This document shows, piece after piece, positions 41,361-51,844 of a DNA stretch of 64,000 nt; position 1 is the stretch's first letter; each line of letters begins with the position of its first letter. Below the pieces are notes generated by a model. It ran no database searches, was not told the origin of the DNA, and saw only the letters and a list, made by a program, of their open reading frames with translations. The position numbers were made by a program, and so were the translations under genes. Origin of the DNA: Shewanella polaris (GTDB lineage Bacteria > Pseudomonadota > Gammaproteobacteria > Enterobacterales > Shewanellaceae); NCBI RefSeq assembly GCF_006385555.1, contig NZ_CP041036.1:3906001-3970000 (forward strand). Reading direction: 5' to 3'.

Positions 41361-41950
41361 TACGCCGCTCCTGTATCATCACCGATGATTACATTAACAT
41401 CATCGATATATTTGTGCGGTGGGATCACTAAGTTTAGAGGTGCTGGAACACCCTGGAATACACGACCAGCCATGTCAAATTTAGAACCATGACAAGGACA
41501 GAAGAAACCAGATGTTACACCTTCAACCTGTTCACCGAATGAATCAGGCAGATAGGTTGGAGAACAACCTAAGTGCGTACAAATACCCACAGCAATGAAG
41601 AATTCAGGCTTAATAGAACGCGCAGGATTAGTTGCATATTCTGGTTGCTGCATCTCTTCTGAAGCAGGATCGCGCAATTGGCTGTCTAATGTTTTAAGAT
41701 TATTGAGTACAGCTTCTGTACGACGCACTACCCAAACCGGTTTTCCGCGCCATTCGACACGAATTAACTGACCTGGTTCTACTTTACTAATATTTACTTC
41801 GACCGGCGCACCTGCAGCTTTCGCCTTGGCGCTCGGATTCCATGACTTGATGAAAGGAACCGCTACAGCGACGGCACCAGCACCACCTACTACGGCGGTT
41901 GCGGCTGTCAGGAATCTGCGACGTCCGGTATCGACTGGCGCATTGCTCAT
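41360..41950 (-). CDS. petA: Ubiquinol-cytochrome c reductase, Rieske iron-sulfur subunit
   Basis: Rieske [2Fe-2S] protein that takes the first electron from quinol. 196 residues with a twin-arginine signal-anchor (TGRRRFLTAATAVVGG). The cluster motifs CTHLGC and CPCHGS supply two Cys and two His and also the stabilising disulfide cysteines. It is the first gene of petABC. The promoter should lie in the AT-rich region upstream. Confidence 0.97.
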   Translation of the reverse strand: MSNAPVDTGRRRFLTAATAVVGGAGAVAVAVPFIKSWNPSAKAKAAGAPVEVNISKVEPGQLIRVEWRGKPVWVVRRTEAVLNNLKTLDSQLRDPASEEMQQPEYATNPARSIKPEFFIAVGICTHLGCSPTYLPDSFGEQVEGVTSGFFCPCHGSKFDMAGRVFQGVPAPLNLVIPPHKYIDDVNVIIGDDTGAA

Positions 41951-42360
41951 CCACTTATCTCCCAGAGGGTGTTGGAATTTTTATATTTCAATACTTTAGC
42001 GACCAAAATGGTAAAACGCTAAATTCATAGTTTGAGGCGGTGCTCATTATAGCGAAAAATTAGAACTAGATCATAGTGAAAACACACATCTATGTTGAGG
42101 ATATTAACATTTTTTTCAAAATTGCATAATAATCAACCACTTTTTAACAATTAGTGGCCACTTAATTAGCAAAAAAAATACTATAAATCCATTTAGAACA
42201 ATAAATTATTAAATATTAATAATGAAAAACAGTTCAAATAATTACAGTTGTTATTGATCAACTGTTTTTTAGAAAACTGAATTCATACTCGTTGAATTGA
42301 ATTACAGGCACAAAAAAGCTCGGCAAATACCGAGCTTTTTTAGACAAACAAATATTAGCG
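41951..42360. other. AT-rich intergenic region between hflC and petA
   Basis: About 410 bases with no coding support. The left part holds the hflC terminator (42312-42341). A second inverted repeat pairs AAAAACAGTT (42225-42234) with AACTGTTTTT (42260-42269) around a 25-base loop. The right part should carry the petABC promoter, but no boxes are clear enough to place. A decamer palindrome AGTGGCCACT lies near 42152. Confidence 0.55.
42312..42341 (-). terminator. Intrinsic terminator after hflC
   Basis: AAAAAAGCTCGG and CCGAGCTTTTTT form a perfect 12-bp stem with a 6-base loop. It ends the tsaE-to-hflC gene run and is symmetrical enough to work on both strands. Confidence 0.9.
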
Positions 42361-43245
42361 TTATTTACCGCTAGATGATTTCATATATTTAAAGAAATCA
42401 CCTTCAGGCTCTAACACCATAATGTCACTTTTGCCGGCAAAACTTTCTTTATAGGCTTCTAAACTACGTAAAAAACTATAAAACTCAGGATCTTTACTGT
42501 AAGTATCAGCATAAATCTTTGCCGCAAGTGCATCACCTTCACCTCGAACGGTAAGGGCTTTACGTTCAGCTTCAGCAATCTTAACCGTCACATTGGCATC
42601 AATGGTCGCACGGATAATTTCAGCTTGTTCTTTACCTTGCGCACGATGCTCTTTCGCCACAGCTTGACGTTCAGCACGCATACGTTGATAAATACTGTTA
42701 CTGACGTTAGCAGGTAAATTAATTTGCTTAACGCGAACATCAACCACTTCAATACCGAGGTTCTCAGCACTTTCAGATGCATTTTCTAATGCGTCCGTTT
42801 GCAATTCATCGCGTTTACCAGAAACAATTTCCTTGATAGTACGACGACCAAACTCAGTACGTAAATCGTTATTGATTTTGGCTTGCAACAAGCTTTCTGC
42901 ATTGGCTTTAATACCGCCATTAGTAGAAAGATAGTACTTTTCAAAATCTCTAATACGCCATTTTACATATGAGTCGACCATTAAGTCTTTCTTTTCAGAA
43001 GTCACAAAACGATCCGCAGCACCATCCAATGTTTGGATACGAGCATCCAAATATCGAACTTTATCAACAACAGGCAATTTGAAGTGTAAACCAGGCGCGA
43101 ATACTCTTGTTTTGACACCATCGTCTTGTTTAAGAACCTTACCGAAACGGGCTACAATTGCACGCTCGCCTTCGTTTACCACCATTAAAGATGAAAAACC
43201 AATTCCTAATATGACCACCAAAATGATCAGAGCAAATCTACCCAT
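42361..43245 (-). CDS. hflC: HflC, membrane regulator of FtsH protease
   Basis: SPFH/band-7 protein that forms, with HflK, the large periplasmic cage around FtsH. 294 residues. One N-terminal membrane helix (FALIILVVILGIGFSSLMVV) is followed by the band-7 domain (VVNEGERAIVARFG...) and a long helical C-terminus with repeated Glu/Ala/Lys segments. It is 2 bases from hflK. Confidence 0.96.
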   Translation of the reverse strand: MGRFALIILVVILGIGFSSLMVVNEGERAIVARFGKVLKQDDGVKTRVFAPGLHFKLPVVDKVRYLDARIQTLDGAADRFVTSEKKDLMVDSYVKWRIRDFEKYYLSTNGGIKANAESLLQAKINNDLRTEFGRRTIKEIVSGKRDELQTDALENASESAENLGIEVVDVRVKQINLPANVSNSIYQRMRAERQAVAKEHRAQGKEQAEIIRATIDANVTVKIAEAERKALTVRGEGDALAAKIYADTYSKDPEFYSFLRSLEAYKESFAGKSDIMVLEPEGDFFKYMKSSSGK

Positions 43246-43247
43246 AA

Positions 43248-44408
43248 TTAGTTCCTCCCTTGACGAAGACGATCTTCGCGGCTGAGACGACCATCAGTCG
43301 ACATGCTAGTTATTGGAGTGTTAACACCAATAGTTGATACTGAATTGACGTGTGGATCGACCTCTGGTGTGGCTTGATTACGTAAACTCTTAGAAGAATC
43401 TATCAACTTATCCAAAGGTAAATACATCAAATTACCGCTATTCTTGGTATCAATGAGTACTTTATTGGTATCAGCCAACACTGACTGCATCGCATCAATA
43501 TACAAACGATTACGGGTCACATCAGGTGCGGCTTTATACTCAGGTAATAATTTCTCAAATCGAGAAACTTTACCTTTCGCTTCAAGAACCTCACGCTGTT
43601 TATAAGCACTAGCTTGTTGTGACATTCGTTCAACTGTACCACGCGCTTTGGGTTCGATTTCGCGAGCATAAGCTTCCGCTTCACGAATAAAGCGCTGTTC
43701 ATCTTCCTGAGCAGAGATTGCATCATCAAATGCATCTTTGACTTCTTCAGGAGGGCGAGCGGGTAAAAAGTTAACATCGCGAATTTGTAAGCCTATTTTA
43801 TACGGCTCAATAATACGCTCTAACTCAGTCCAAGTATCACGGCGAATAGCGTCACGCCCAGTGGTTAAAATGTCATCCATGCGATTGTGACCAATCACAT
43901 AACGCAATGCACTGTCGGTTGCTTCACGCAAACTTGAGTTGGCATCTACCGAGCTGAATAAGTACGAATACGCGTCAGATACACTATATTGAACCACGAG
44001 TTCAACTTTGACGACGTTTTCATCAGAGGTCAGCATACTGCCTGAAGCAGGAACTGAACGGAACGTTTCCACGTCAACAGTAGTCACTTCATCAATAAAA
44101 GTGGCTTTCCAATGTAAACCGGAACTCACTTCACCAATATGTTGACCAAAACGGAGTAACACTCCACGCTCAGCTTCTTTGACCGTGTATAAACCAGACA
44201 ATGCCCAAATAATTAGGGCAATAACGGCAATCACAATCAATAATGATGAATTAAATGGTTGACCTGAGGCGCCACTGCCCCCCTTGCCACCAAAACGTTT
44301 TGATAGGTTACGAAATACTTCGTCGAGATCTGGTGGCCCTTTATCATTACCACCTTTATTTCCCCAAGGGTCTTTGTTTCCCTTGTTACCGGGCTCATTC
44401 CAAGCCAT
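43248..44408 (-). CDS. hflK: HflK, membrane regulator of FtsH protease
   Basis: Partner of HflC. 386 residues. A Gly/Asn/Lys-rich cytosolic tail (MAWNEPGNKGNKDPWG) precedes one membrane helix (about 53-73) and the band-7 domain (VKEAERGVLLRFGQ). The coiled-coil region and a low-complexity C-terminal tail follow. It lies 33 bases downstream of hflX in the amiB-mutL-miaA-hfq-hflX-hflK-hflC order shared with E. coli. Confidence 0.96.
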   Translation of the reverse strand: MAWNEPGNKGNKDPWGNKGGNDKGPPDLDEVFRNLSKRFGGKGGSGASGQPFNSSLLIVIAVIALIIWALSGLYTVKEAERGVLLRFGQHIGEVSSGLHWKATFIDEVTTVDVETFRSVPASGSMLTSDENVVKVELVVQYSVSDAYSYLFSSVDANSSLREATDSALRYVIGHNRMDDILTTGRDAIRRDTWTELERIIEPYKIGLQIRDVNFLPARPPEEVKDAFDDAISAQEDEQRFIREAEAYAREIEPKARGTVERMSQQASAYKQREVLEAKGKVSRFEKLLPEYKAAPDVTRNRLYIDAMQSVLADTNKVLIDTKNSGNLMYLPLDKLIDSSKSLRNQATPEVDPHVNSVSTIGVNTPITSMSTDGRLSREDRLRQGRN

Positions 44409-44441
44409 TTAGCACTCCATAATTGGATGAAATAAATGAGA

Positions 44442-45749
44442 TTAACAAGTGACGTCTACTTCTGAAGGTTCAAAAATAAATGCCTCTAATTCCCCCTGAC
44501 TCTGTTTAGCTAATCGGCGCCAATTGGCATCCGATAAACGAACAGACAAAATACAGTTCCCCAGATCGTCATACTCTTTCTGCTGTATTGCATCCAGTCG
44601 ATAAAACTGGCCAAGATAATGTCCTGCTGATGCAGGTATTTTCAATGTAAGCTCGCGAATCACTTCACCGATTAATTCGGTTATAGCATTAAGCAGCAAA
44701 TCAAATCCAATGCGTTTTTGCGCAGAGACCCAAACCCTCTCAGGTTTACCGTCTTCACCGTAATCGATACGGGGCGCGAAATCTTCAAGTAAATCAATTT
44801 TATTACATACTACTAATTGTGGGATTTCATCTGCATCAATTTCTTTAAGTACAAGTTGTACTTGGTCAAAATTTTCTGTCATATTTTCATCTGCACAATC
44901 AACAACATGTAAAAGAATCTCAGCTTGTCGAGTTTCTTGTAATGTGGCTTTAAAGGCCGCGACTAAGTCATGAGGTAAATGACGAATAAACCCCACTGTA
45001 TCAGCTAAAATTATCGCACCATCTGGTAACGATAATTTACGCAGTGTTGGGTCTAGTGTTGCGAACAACTGATCGGCAGCATAAACGTCCGATGACGTTA
45101 GTGAATTAAATAATGTCGATTTGCCCGCATTAGTATAACCCACTAAAGACACAGTCGATAAATCACTGCGCTTACGAGCTCGGCGACTTTGTTCACGTTG
45201 CTTATCAACTTTATCAAGGCGGCGGTTAATGTTCTTAATCCGGCCTCGTAATAAACGTCGGTCTGTTTCAAGCTGAGTTTCACCCGGCCCGCGCATCCCG
45301 ATACCACCCTTTTGTCGCTCTAAATGAGTCCAACCACGAATTAGGCGTGTCGACATGTGGCGCAATTGCGCTAGCTCCACTTGCAACTTACCTTCATGTG
45401 TTCTCGCTCGTTGAGCAAAAATATCAAGGATCAACGTAGTTCGATCTAACACTCGACACTGACATATTACTTCAAGGTTACGCTCTTGAGCAGGACTTAA
45501 TGCATGATTAAAAATCACCACATTGGCTTCAGTAGCGGCAACCATGGCAGCAAGTTCTTCTGCTTTGCCTGTACCAATAAAAAACTTACGATCCGGTGAG
45601 CGTCGACTCCCAGTAATCACCCCTACGGAGCGAGCACCAGCGGATTCAACTAACAACTGTAATTCAGTAAGATCTTCTCGACGATCTTCGTCAGAAAAGT
45701 CTATATGAACTAATACAGCTGTTTCACCTGCTTCATAACGATCAAACAA
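44442..45749 (-). CDS. hflX: Ribosome-associated GTPase HflX
   Basis: GTPase that splits stalled or heat-damaged 70S ribosomes. 435 residues. The N-terminal HflX domain (SRRSPDRKFFIGTGKAEEL) is followed by a basic helical linker (RLDKVDKQREQSRRARKR). The G domain has G1 GYTNAGKST, G3 DTVGF and G4 NKIDLL, and a C-terminal domain follows. It lies 20 bases after hfq and is likely part of the hfq transcript. Confidence 0.96.
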   Translation of the reverse strand: MFDRYEAGETAVLVHIDFSDEDRREDLTELQLLVESAGARSVGVITGSRRSPDRKFFIGTGKAEELAAMVAATEANVVIFNHALSPAQERNLEVICQCRVLDRTTLILDIFAQRARTHEGKLQVELAQLRHMSTRLIRGWTHLERQKGGIGMRGPGETQLETDRRLLRGRIKNINRRLDKVDKQREQSRRARKRSDLSTVSLVGYTNAGKSTLFNSLTSSDVYAADQLFATLDPTLRKLSLPDGAIILADTVGFIRHLPHDLVAAFKATLQETRQAEILLHVVDCADENMTENFDQVQLVLKEIDADEIPQLVVCNKIDLLEDFAPRIDYGEDGKPERVWVSAQKRIGFDLLLNAITELIGEVIRELTLKIPASAGHYLGQFYRLDAIQQKEYDDLGNCILSVRLSDANWRRLAKQSQGELEAFIFEPSEVDVTC

Positions 45750-45769
45750 AAAGTATATTCCTTTTCAAA

Positions 45770-46027
45770 TTATTCAGTGTCACTTTCTTCATCATGAGCT
45801 GTGCCCTGATGATTAGTAACATTAAATGGGCGTGCTGGTACTACTGTTGAAATAGCATGCTTATAAACCATTTGGCTTACAGTATTTTTCAACAAGATAA
45901 CAAATTGATCAAATGATTCAACCTGGCCTTGTAATTTAATACCATTCACTAAATAAATAGAGACTGGTACACGCTCTCGACGCAAAGCGTTCAAAAATGG
46001 GTCTTGTAAAGATTGCCCCTTAGCCAT
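45770..46027 (-). CDS. hfq: RNA chaperone Hfq
   Basis: Sm-like hexameric RNA chaperone for small RNAs. From the ATG at 46027 ([20 protein letters not shown]) the length is 85 residues; the in-frame ATG at 46033 would add only Met-Lys. The Sm1 motif ([20 protein letters not shown]) and Sm2 motif ([13 protein letters not shown]) are intact, including the KHAIST proximal-face residues. The acidic C-terminal tail ends EESDTE. It lies between miaA and hflX. Confidence 0.98.
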   Translation of the reverse strand: MAKGQSLQDPFLNALRRERVPVSIYLVNGIKLQGQVESFDQFVILLKNTVSQMVYKHAISTVVPARPFNVTNHQGTAHDEESDTE

Positions 46028-46110
46028 TTTCAATTTCCTTTTTTATTTTAAAATATGTTGAATTAAGTTTTATTGTTTAGTTTTAGTATTATACAGCAAC
46101 GGCTAATAAG

Positions 46111-47037
46111 CTAGCGGCTTTGTCGCATAAGTGTAACTAAATTCCCTTCTACACCACTTTCAAGCCATTGTAAATCTGGCCAACTCCTCAACCATGTTAA
46201 TTGACGTTTGGCCAATTGCCTAGTGGCTGCGGTAGCTTTTTCGACCATAGTATTATGATCAAATTCATTATCTAGGTACTGCCAACACTGTCTGTAACCA
46301 ACACAACGCATAGATGGTAGCTCTAAATGCAAATCATCACGGGCTTTTAAACGCGCAACCTCTTCGATAAGACCTTGTTCTAACATGATATTAAAACGTT
46401 TACCGATTAATTCATGTAATACTTTTCGATCGTTTGGTGCAATTGCAAATTGCACCACATCATACGGCAAAGCAACAGACTTAGTTTGTGTCAATTCAGT
46501 CATTGTTTTGCCACTGATCCGATAAACCTCTAATGCCCGTGACAATCGTTGTGGATCATTCGGATGAATTCTAGCCCCAGCAACAGGGTCAATGTTACAC
46601 AATTCTTGATGTAGTACGTCCCAACCGTCTATTTCTGCTTGAGCTAATATTTGCTGCCTAATACCTTCATCTGCACTGGGTAAAGGTGATAATCCCTCTA
46701 ACAATGCCTTAAAATACATCATGGTGCCACCCACTAATAAAGGGGTCTTACCACGACTAATGATATCTTCAATAGCTAATAGTGCATCTAAGCGAAAATC
46801 TGCTGCTGAATAACTTTCGCTGGGATCAAGAATATTAATCAATTTATGCGGAGCCATTTCCAGCTCTTCAGCACTGGGTTTAGCAGACCCTATATCCATA
46901 TCACGGTAGATTAATGCTGAATCTACCGAAATAATTTCGCAATTATGTTTGGTCGCCATTTCAATGGCTAGTGCCGTTTTGCCTGAGGCAGTAGGCCCCA
47001 TTAAAAAAATCACTTTCGGCTTATCGACACTGTTCAC
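46111..47037 (-). CDS. miaA: tRNA dimethylallyltransferase
   Basis: Adds the isopentenyl group to A37 of tRNAs reading UNN codons. 308 residues. The P-loop is [10 protein letters not shown] and the catalytic Asp lies in [29 protein letters not shown] and the C-terminal CVGYRQCW helix for tRNA binding are present. It is one base from the mutL stop, so translation is coupled. Confidence 0.97.
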   Translation of the reverse strand: MNSVDKPKVIFLMGPTASGKTALAIEMATKHNCEIISVDSALIYRDMDIGSAKPSAEELEMAPHKLINILDPSESYSAADFRLDALLAIEDIISRGKTPLLVGGTMMYFKALLEGLSPLPSADEGIRQQILAQAEIDGWDVLHQELCNIDPVAGARIHPNDPQRLSRALEVYRISGKTMTELTQTKSVALPYDVVQFAIAPNDRKVLHELIGKRFNIMLEQGLIEEVARLKARDDLHLELPSMRCVGYRQCWQYLDNEFDHNTMVEKATAATRQLAKRQLTWLRSWPDLQWLESGVEGNLVTLMRQSR

Positions 47038-47038
47038 G

Positions 47039-48886
47039 TTAATTATCTTTCATCCATTTTTGCCAAGGCAATGTGTACTCTTGGTCATAACAAGTTTGTT
47101 TTATTTCATCATCCAGCAAACAAAATTGCTGCCATAAAGATTGTACAGGCTCAAATTTAGCTAAACTTTGTTGTGCAAGCCACTCTACAATAGCACTTTC
47201 TGCAGGTTGCTCTAATTGTATCCATTCCAATAGTTCCGGAACAACAATTGCAAGTTGGCTTTCCCTCAAATATGGGGGCACTTTTTTAATAATCAACTGC
47301 TGGAAGCGAATTGTTAACTCAATACCCATTTGACGCAGTAGTTGCTCACGTATGGTTAAGGTGTCTTTCCAATCCAAATCAGCAGCAATCGAAACGGGCA
47401 TAAGTAAGGGTTGCGACACTAAACCATTAGCTAATTTTGTTTGTATTTCTACTTTTTTGACCGTGAACAAAACTGTTTTTATCGGCAGTAATGATAACTT
47501 CTCATCTTTACACATTACCCAATACTCACCTGCTAATAACGCTGGCATGGCAAGCTGAGTTACCTCTTCACTGACATATGACACTGCAGTATTTGGGGTA
47601 TGCAATAACTGTCCATAATTGGCAATGGCGGTTTTCGTCTCGCCTGAAGAAGGCTTTTTATCATAACTTGGCTTAATTGCAGCTGAATAACCTCCAGATA
47701 AGCCATTATTCTTTCCAGGTACATGCATCGAACCATAAGGGCTAACGCTGTTAATAGCCTTACTCGGTTCTTGATTAAGTGTCAAAACAGCTTCTGCGGT
47801 GTCGATGATATTCGTATCATGCAGCAAACTTGACTCTGTGTGCATTGGCGCAGAATTTTGCTGAGGCTGTAACGCTTCAGATAACGGCAAAACAGGCATT
47901 TCTACTAATGCAGACTGTACCGCTTGTAGAATAAAGTCATGCACATAACGAGATTGATGAAAACGTACTTCATGCTTGGCTGGATGTACATTGACATCAA
48001 CTTGATGTGGATCAAGTGATAACATCAGCACATAGCCCGGCTGGTGTTCAATGCCATATTCGGCAAAAGCTTGTTTCACCGCATGGTTAACCAATCGGTC
48101 TCTAATTAAACGCCCATTGACATAAAAAAAGTTGGTATCCGTGATGACTGAGTCCTGTGGTGACTGCAGATAACCCGTTAATAATAAATCATCATGTTCG
48201 CAAGTAATGCTCAACGCTTGTTCAGCAAAAGCTCGACCACAAATTTGCGCCAAGCGTTGTTGAGTTTGAATATCGGTATTTGCAGGCCGATACTGGCGCA
48301 CTAATTTACCATTGTGTGTCAGAGTAAAATGAATATCGCTGCGCACCATGGCAATCCGTTTTAACCACTCATCAATATGGGTAAATTCGGTTTTGTCGCT
48401 TTTTAAGAAACGGCGTCTGGCGGGTGTATTAAAAAATAAATCCACCACTTCAATACTCGAGCCTTGTGGGTGCGCAGCTGGAGTCACTTTTACGTCCATT
48501 TGCGAGCCTTCAGCATAGGCCTGCCAGGCTTCAGATTGTTCAGCCGTTTTTGAGGTTAATGTGAGTCGCGACACCGAGCTGATACTGGCTAGAGCTTCAC
48601 CTCGAAACCCAAAGCTTAAAATAGCTTCTAGGTCGTCTAGGGTATGAACTTTTGAAGTAGCATGGCGCGATAAAGCCAGCGCTAACTCACCTTTAGCAAT
48701 ACCCGCACCGTTATCACGGATACGAATAAGTTTGCTACCGCCTTTATCGATATCAATATCGACTCGCGTTGCACCGGCATCAAGACTGTTCTCTACTAGC
48801 TCTTTAACCACAGATGCAGGCCGCTCTACCACCTCGCCTGCTGCGATTTGGTTAGCAAGTTGTGGAGGTAACAGTTCTATCGCCAT
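47039..48886 (-). CDS. mutL: DNA mismatch repair protein MutL
   Basis: GHKL ATPase that couples MutS mismatch recognition to MutH and UvrD. 615 residues. The ATP-site motifs are NSLDAGA, RDNGAGI and [10 protein letters not shown], and the conserved region is [10 protein letters not shown]. The C-terminal dimerisation domain lacks the DQHA endonuclease motif, as expected for organisms that use MutH. One base separates it from amiB and from miaA. Confidence 0.97.
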   Translation of the reverse strand: MAIELLPPQLANQIAAGEVVERPASVVKELVENSLDAGATRVDIDIDKGGSKLIRIRDNGAGIAKGELALALSRHATSKVHTLDDLEAILSFGFRGEALASISSVSRLTLTSKTAEQSEAWQAYAEGSQMDVKVTPAAHPQGSSIEVVDLFFNTPARRRFLKSDKTEFTHIDEWLKRIAMVRSDIHFTLTHNGKLVRQYRPANTDIQTQQRLAQICGRAFAEQALSITCEHDDLLLTGYLQSPQDSVITDTNFFYVNGRLIRDRLVNHAVKQAFAEYGIEHQPGYVLMLSLDPHQVDVNVHPAKHEVRFHQSRYVHDFILQAVQSALVEMPVLPLSEALQPQQNSAPMHTESSLLHDTNIIDTAEAVLTLNQEPSKAINSVSPYGSMHVPGKNNGLSGGYSAAIKPSYDKKPSSGETKTAIANYGQLLHTPNTAVSYVSEEVTQLAMPALLAGEYWVMCKDEKLSLLPIKTVLFTVKKVEIQTKLANGLVSQPLLMPVSIAADLDWKDTLTIREQLLRQMGIELTIRFQQLIIKKVPPYLRESQLAIVVPELLEWIQLEQPAESAIVEWLAQQSLAKFEPVQSLWQQFCLLDDEIKQTCYDQEYTLPWQKWMKDN

Positions 48887-48887
48887 A

Positions 48888-50219
48888 TTAAGCCCTTGGT
48901 ATCACAAGTTTTTGACCAACACGCACAACATCATTCTTTAAATTGTTAGCACGTTTAATACTGCTTACCGATACGCTATAGCGTTGCGCAATAACCGATA
49001 GTGACTCACCACGTTTTACACTGTGTTTAATGTTAGATTGTTTGGCCATCAAAGAATCAGCAGGCGGATTACTTTCAAAATAGCGTAATACGCCTTTATA
49101 AATTGCATTGGCAAGCTTTTCTTGATGATTGCCATTAGATAACAGCCGTTCTTCGTTTGGGTTTGAGATAAAACCGGTTTCAACCAAAATAGACGGAATA
49201 TCTGGCGATTTGAGCACAGCAAAGCTTGCAGATTCAGGATTTCTTTTATGCAAGTGAGTAATGGTTCTTAAATCGCGTAAAATGTCGCCCGCAATTGAAT
49301 GGCTAATGGCCATAGAACTGTTCATCGACATATCGAGCAATGTCATTGCAAGGTATTGTTCACTGTCGGTATTTTGAATAATCTCACCAGCGCCACCTAA
49401 CAATTCTGAGTGTTTCTCTTTTTGCTCTAACCAACGACCAATCTCACTGTTGGCTCGTCGCATTGACAGCACCCAAACAGAAGCACCATTAGGTTGTGGA
49501 GAAGTAAAGGCATCAGCATGGATAGATATCAGTAAATCAGCTTTACTGTTTCGGGCGAGCTCAGAGCGTTTATTCAAATTAACGAAATAATCACCACTGC
49601 GAGTCATAACAGCACGCATGCCTGAAATCGAATTAATTTTACGGGCCAAGCGCTTAGCAATTTCAAGCACGACACGCTTTTCATGTATGCCTGACGGCCC
49701 TATAGAACCAGGATCTTCACCACCATGCCCTGCATCAATGGCTACAACGATATCCCGGGATGACTGATTTGCAGAGCGACGAACAGATTGCTGCACGGCA
49801 GATGAACCACCAGCGGAGTCTTCTAAGTCAACCACAAGGCGGTTTCCATACGGTGCAGTCGGTGGCAAAGTAAATAAACTCGATTTTACTGGTTTAGTTA
49901 AATCCATCACCAGACGCAAAACGCCTTTTTTAGGAGGAGAGCTAAAACGTATCTTTTTAATGATTTTACTGTTATTAGCAATTTTATCTAAATTGATTTT
50001 TGCGCCAGTATCTTGAATATCCACCACCAAACGATGAGGTCCAGTGAGGCTAAAACTGTCATATTTAGGAGATTGAGTTAAATCAAATACCACTCGAGTC
50101 GATTCTGGGGCAGCCCAAATTCGCACACTATCAAGTTGATTAGCCGCCCAAACAATATTAGGCAACAAAAACAATAGTATGAAAAGCACAGGGGTGAAAA
50201 ACGTATTTTTTAAAGTCAT
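48888..50219 (-). CDS. amiB: N-acetylmuramoyl-L-alanine amidase (AMIN-Amidase_3-LysM)
   Basis: Septal peptidoglycan amidase that splits daughter cells. 443 residues with a signal peptide (about 1-25), an AMIN domain (about 28-125) and an Amidase_3 zinc domain starting DAGHGGEDPG, with later ligands in SIHADAF and LVETGFISN. A C-terminal LysM repeat begins HSVKRGESLSVIAQRY. The LysM domain and the operon with mutL fit AmiB. It is probably activated by an EnvC-type LytM factor, as known for the family. Confidence 0.95.
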   Translation of the reverse strand: MTLKNTFFTPVLFILLFLLPNIVWAANQLDSVRIWAAPESTRVVFDLTQSPKYDSFSLTGPHRLVVDIQDTGAKINLDKIANNSKIIKKIRFSSPPKKGVLRLVMDLTKPVKSSLFTLPPTAPYGNRLVVDLEDSAGGSSAVQQSVRRSANQSSRDIVVAIDAGHGGEDPGSIGPSGIHEKRVVLEIAKRLARKINSISGMRAVMTRSGDYFVNLNKRSELARNSKADLLISIHADAFTSPQPNGASVWVLSMRRANSEIGRWLEQKEKHSELLGGAGEIIQNTDSEQYLAMTLLDMSMNSSMAISHSIAGDILRDLRTITHLHKRNPESASFAVLKSPDIPSILVETGFISNPNEERLLSNGNHQEKLANAIYKGVLRYFESNPPADSLMAKQSNIKHSVKRGESLSVIAQRYSVSVSSIKRANNLKNDVVRVGQKLVIPRA

Positions 50220-50226
50220 TATTATT

Positions 50227-50685
50227 TTATTTTATATTATTTATAATTGCCTGCCCTGCAGGGGATAAGGCTTGTAATTCAATTTGTCTTTGAGATTCTT
50301 TATAACGCAAATGCAAATGTATGTCAGCCTTAGGGAGTAACCCATGGCCATTATCAGGCCATTCAACCAGACAGACACTTCTGTCTGTAAAGTAATCTCG
50401 GATCCCCATAAACTCTAGTTCCTCGGGATCAGCTAATCGATATAGATCAAAATGAAAGACATCCATATCACTAAACTCATAAGGTTCAACCAAAGTATAA
50501 GTTGGGCTCTTTACTGTCCCTTGGTGCCCTAAACTTTGAATAATCCCCCTGCTTAACGTTGTTTTGCCTGCCCCCAAATCACCGGTAAGATAAATAGTTA
50601 GTGGCGGCACAATCCACTGCGCAATTTGTTGCCCTAGAGCTACAGTAGCTTGTTCATTTTCAAGGGTTTTGAGCAGCAATGTCAT
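50227..50685 (-). CDS. tsaE: tRNA threonylcarbamoyladenosine biosynthesis ATPase TsaE
   Basis: ATPase partner of TsaB/TsaD in t6A37 formation. 152 residues. The Walker A is GDLGAGKTTL, with the TsaE-specific SPTYTLVEPY and FDLYRL blocks and the later LVEWPDNG. It lies 7 bases upstream of amiB. In E. coli the upstream neighbours are nnr and queG, and neither is present here. Confidence 0.96.
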   Translation of the reverse strand: MTLLLKTLENEQATVALGQQIAQWIVPPLTIYLTGDLGAGKTTLSRGIIQSLGHQGTVKSPTYTLVEPYEFSDMDVFHFDLYRLADPEELEFMGIRDYFTDRSVCLVEWPDNGHGLLPKADIHLHLRYKESQRQIELQALSPAGQAIINNIK

Positions 50686-50784
50686 GTGAAAAGTCAGCTT
50701 CCATAAAAAAGAGTTACAAGAAAGCTAAATATACCAGAAGTTACCGAGGAACTCCCACTGTTCTAGTGGTTATTTTTTGTTAAT

Positions 50785-50812
50785 AAAAAAACCAGCTACT
50801 GGGGATAGCTGG
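50785..50812 (-). terminator. Intrinsic terminator after the 154-residue hypothetical gene
   Basis: CCAGCTA (50792-50798) and TAGCTGG (50806-50812) form a 7-bp stem. A run of A at 50785-50791 gives the T-run on the minus strand. It separates the hypothetical gene from tsaE. Confidence 0.8.
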
Positions 50813-50857
50813 CAAACTTACACTTCAGGAAGATAAATCAGAATTTCAATGTGCCGT

Positions 50858-51322
50858 TTAAATGTCATCCATACGAAGTGTGCTAAGAACTAAACGGTGT
50901 TGTTGAGTTTTTGTCACTCGTACTAAATCCATTAATGTATTTTTAATTTCTTCTGTTGGACTGCTCATTGCGGTTTTTTCAACTAACGCAATAAGACGGT
51001 TTTCTAGATCAAGATGTAATTCGAGCACAGCCTCTTCATCCATATTGGCAGGTAACATTGTCTCCGCGCAGCGCTTGCTGAAGTCTTCGAAAGTAATGTC
51101 CTTATACCAAGTATTTAATATTCTTAATGGTGCACCTTCAATATAGCGCTCTAACGTTTCATATGTATGCCGTTGATGTTGTTGAAAATAATCCAACATC
51201 ATTTTCACTCTAGAAGAGTCTGCATTATTATCTAAACGCTTATATAACTTTTCCATATCAAGATGACAATTAGCAACATAATCAAGTAGCTCACTTAGCT
51301 GTTGGAACCGCATAACACTCAA
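50858..51322 (-). CDS. Unrecognised all-helical protein with ferritin-like residue pattern
   Basis: 154 residues, no signal peptide and no membrane helix. I do not recognise the family with confidence. The sequence is predicted helical throughout, with spaced Glu and His residues (MEKLYKRL, QRHTYETLERY, LELHLDLENRLIALVE, TQQHRLVLS). This is the general spacing of four-helix ferritin/rubrerythrin-like or hemerythrin-like bundles. It has its own terminator and lies in the slot normally held by queG and nnr. Codon use looks like that of the neighbours, so it is not obviously foreign. Metal binding is a guess. Confidence 0.7.
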   Translation of the reverse strand: MSVMRFQQLSELLDYVANCHLDMEKLYKRLDNNADSSRVKMMLDYFQQHQRHTYETLERYIEGAPLRILNTWYKDITFEDFSKRCAETMLPANMDEEAVLELHLDLENRLIALVEKTAMSSPTEEIKNTLMDLVRVTKTQQHRLVLSTLRMDDI

Positions 51323-51576
51323 CCTCGTTTAATGCCCAAACATCTTAGGAAAATATTTCTTAAGGTGATTATCAAAGATTACAGCAGTAAATGATTTGAA
51401 CCAGATCATGTTTTACTTCACCAATATGCTCTTACTTTAGAGATCCATGAAGAAGTGAGTACTAGATCACTTATTTGTTGATTGCAAAACGATTTGCTCA
51501 AACACAAATGGTGCAAATTTATTACAATAATAAGGTTCAGGCTGAATTAGACTCGGATTGATGGCCATTAAAAAAT
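51323..51576. other. Intergenic region between the helical-protein gene and the tRNA array
   Basis: No gene is supported. The region should hold the promoter of the downstream helical-protein gene and the 3' end of the tRNA-Gly transcript. No clear terminator for the tRNA array is visible. Confidence 0.5.
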
Positions 51577-51690
51577 GTAGATCGAGCTATACGTTTCTCA
51601 ATAATGGTTCGAACGGATGATCATATACGACGTCTAGATTGAAAAAGATAGGTATCGTATTTCCTAAAAACGTAGCTGAGCTTAGTGACA
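51577..51690 (-). pseudogene. Degenerate tRNA-Gly relic 1 (most decayed)
   Basis: On the minus strand this has recognisable but scattered tRNA-Gly segments: a 5' part GTCACTAAGCTCAGCTACG, a middle GATACCTAT, then GGTTCGAAC-type T-arm remnants (GTTCGAACC near 51606). It also contains the GTTTCT-type insertion seen in relics 2 and 3. The arms no longer pair. It lies farthest downstream in the array. Confidence 0.6.
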
Positions 51691-51730
51691 CAAAGGTAAT
51701 TAATGGAGGATTTAACAAGAGGAAATGATT

Positions 51731-51822
51731 TGGAGCGACGTTTCTTTATAAATAAAAAGTGGTTCGAACTGATGACCGCTTTATGACCTCTAGCTTGAAC
51801 TTGGCAAGCAAAAAAGTATCGT
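51731..51822 (-). pseudogene. Degenerate tRNA-Gly relic 2
   Basis: The 3' end (CGTCGCTCCA on the minus strand) and the T-loop GTTCGAAC are kept. About 20 extra bases (51740-51760) interrupt the acceptor/T-stem, and the anticodon region is disrupted. The D-arm and 5' acceptor are deleted. The same 3' insertion occurs in relic 3. Confidence 0.75.
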
Positions 51823-51844
51823 ATTTCAAACTAGGGAAGTGATT

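Noticed and set aside
43517..43777. 86-codon frame within hflK in another frame
   Set aside because: It is a same-strand shadow of hflK with Leu/Lys-rich composition caused by the frame shift.
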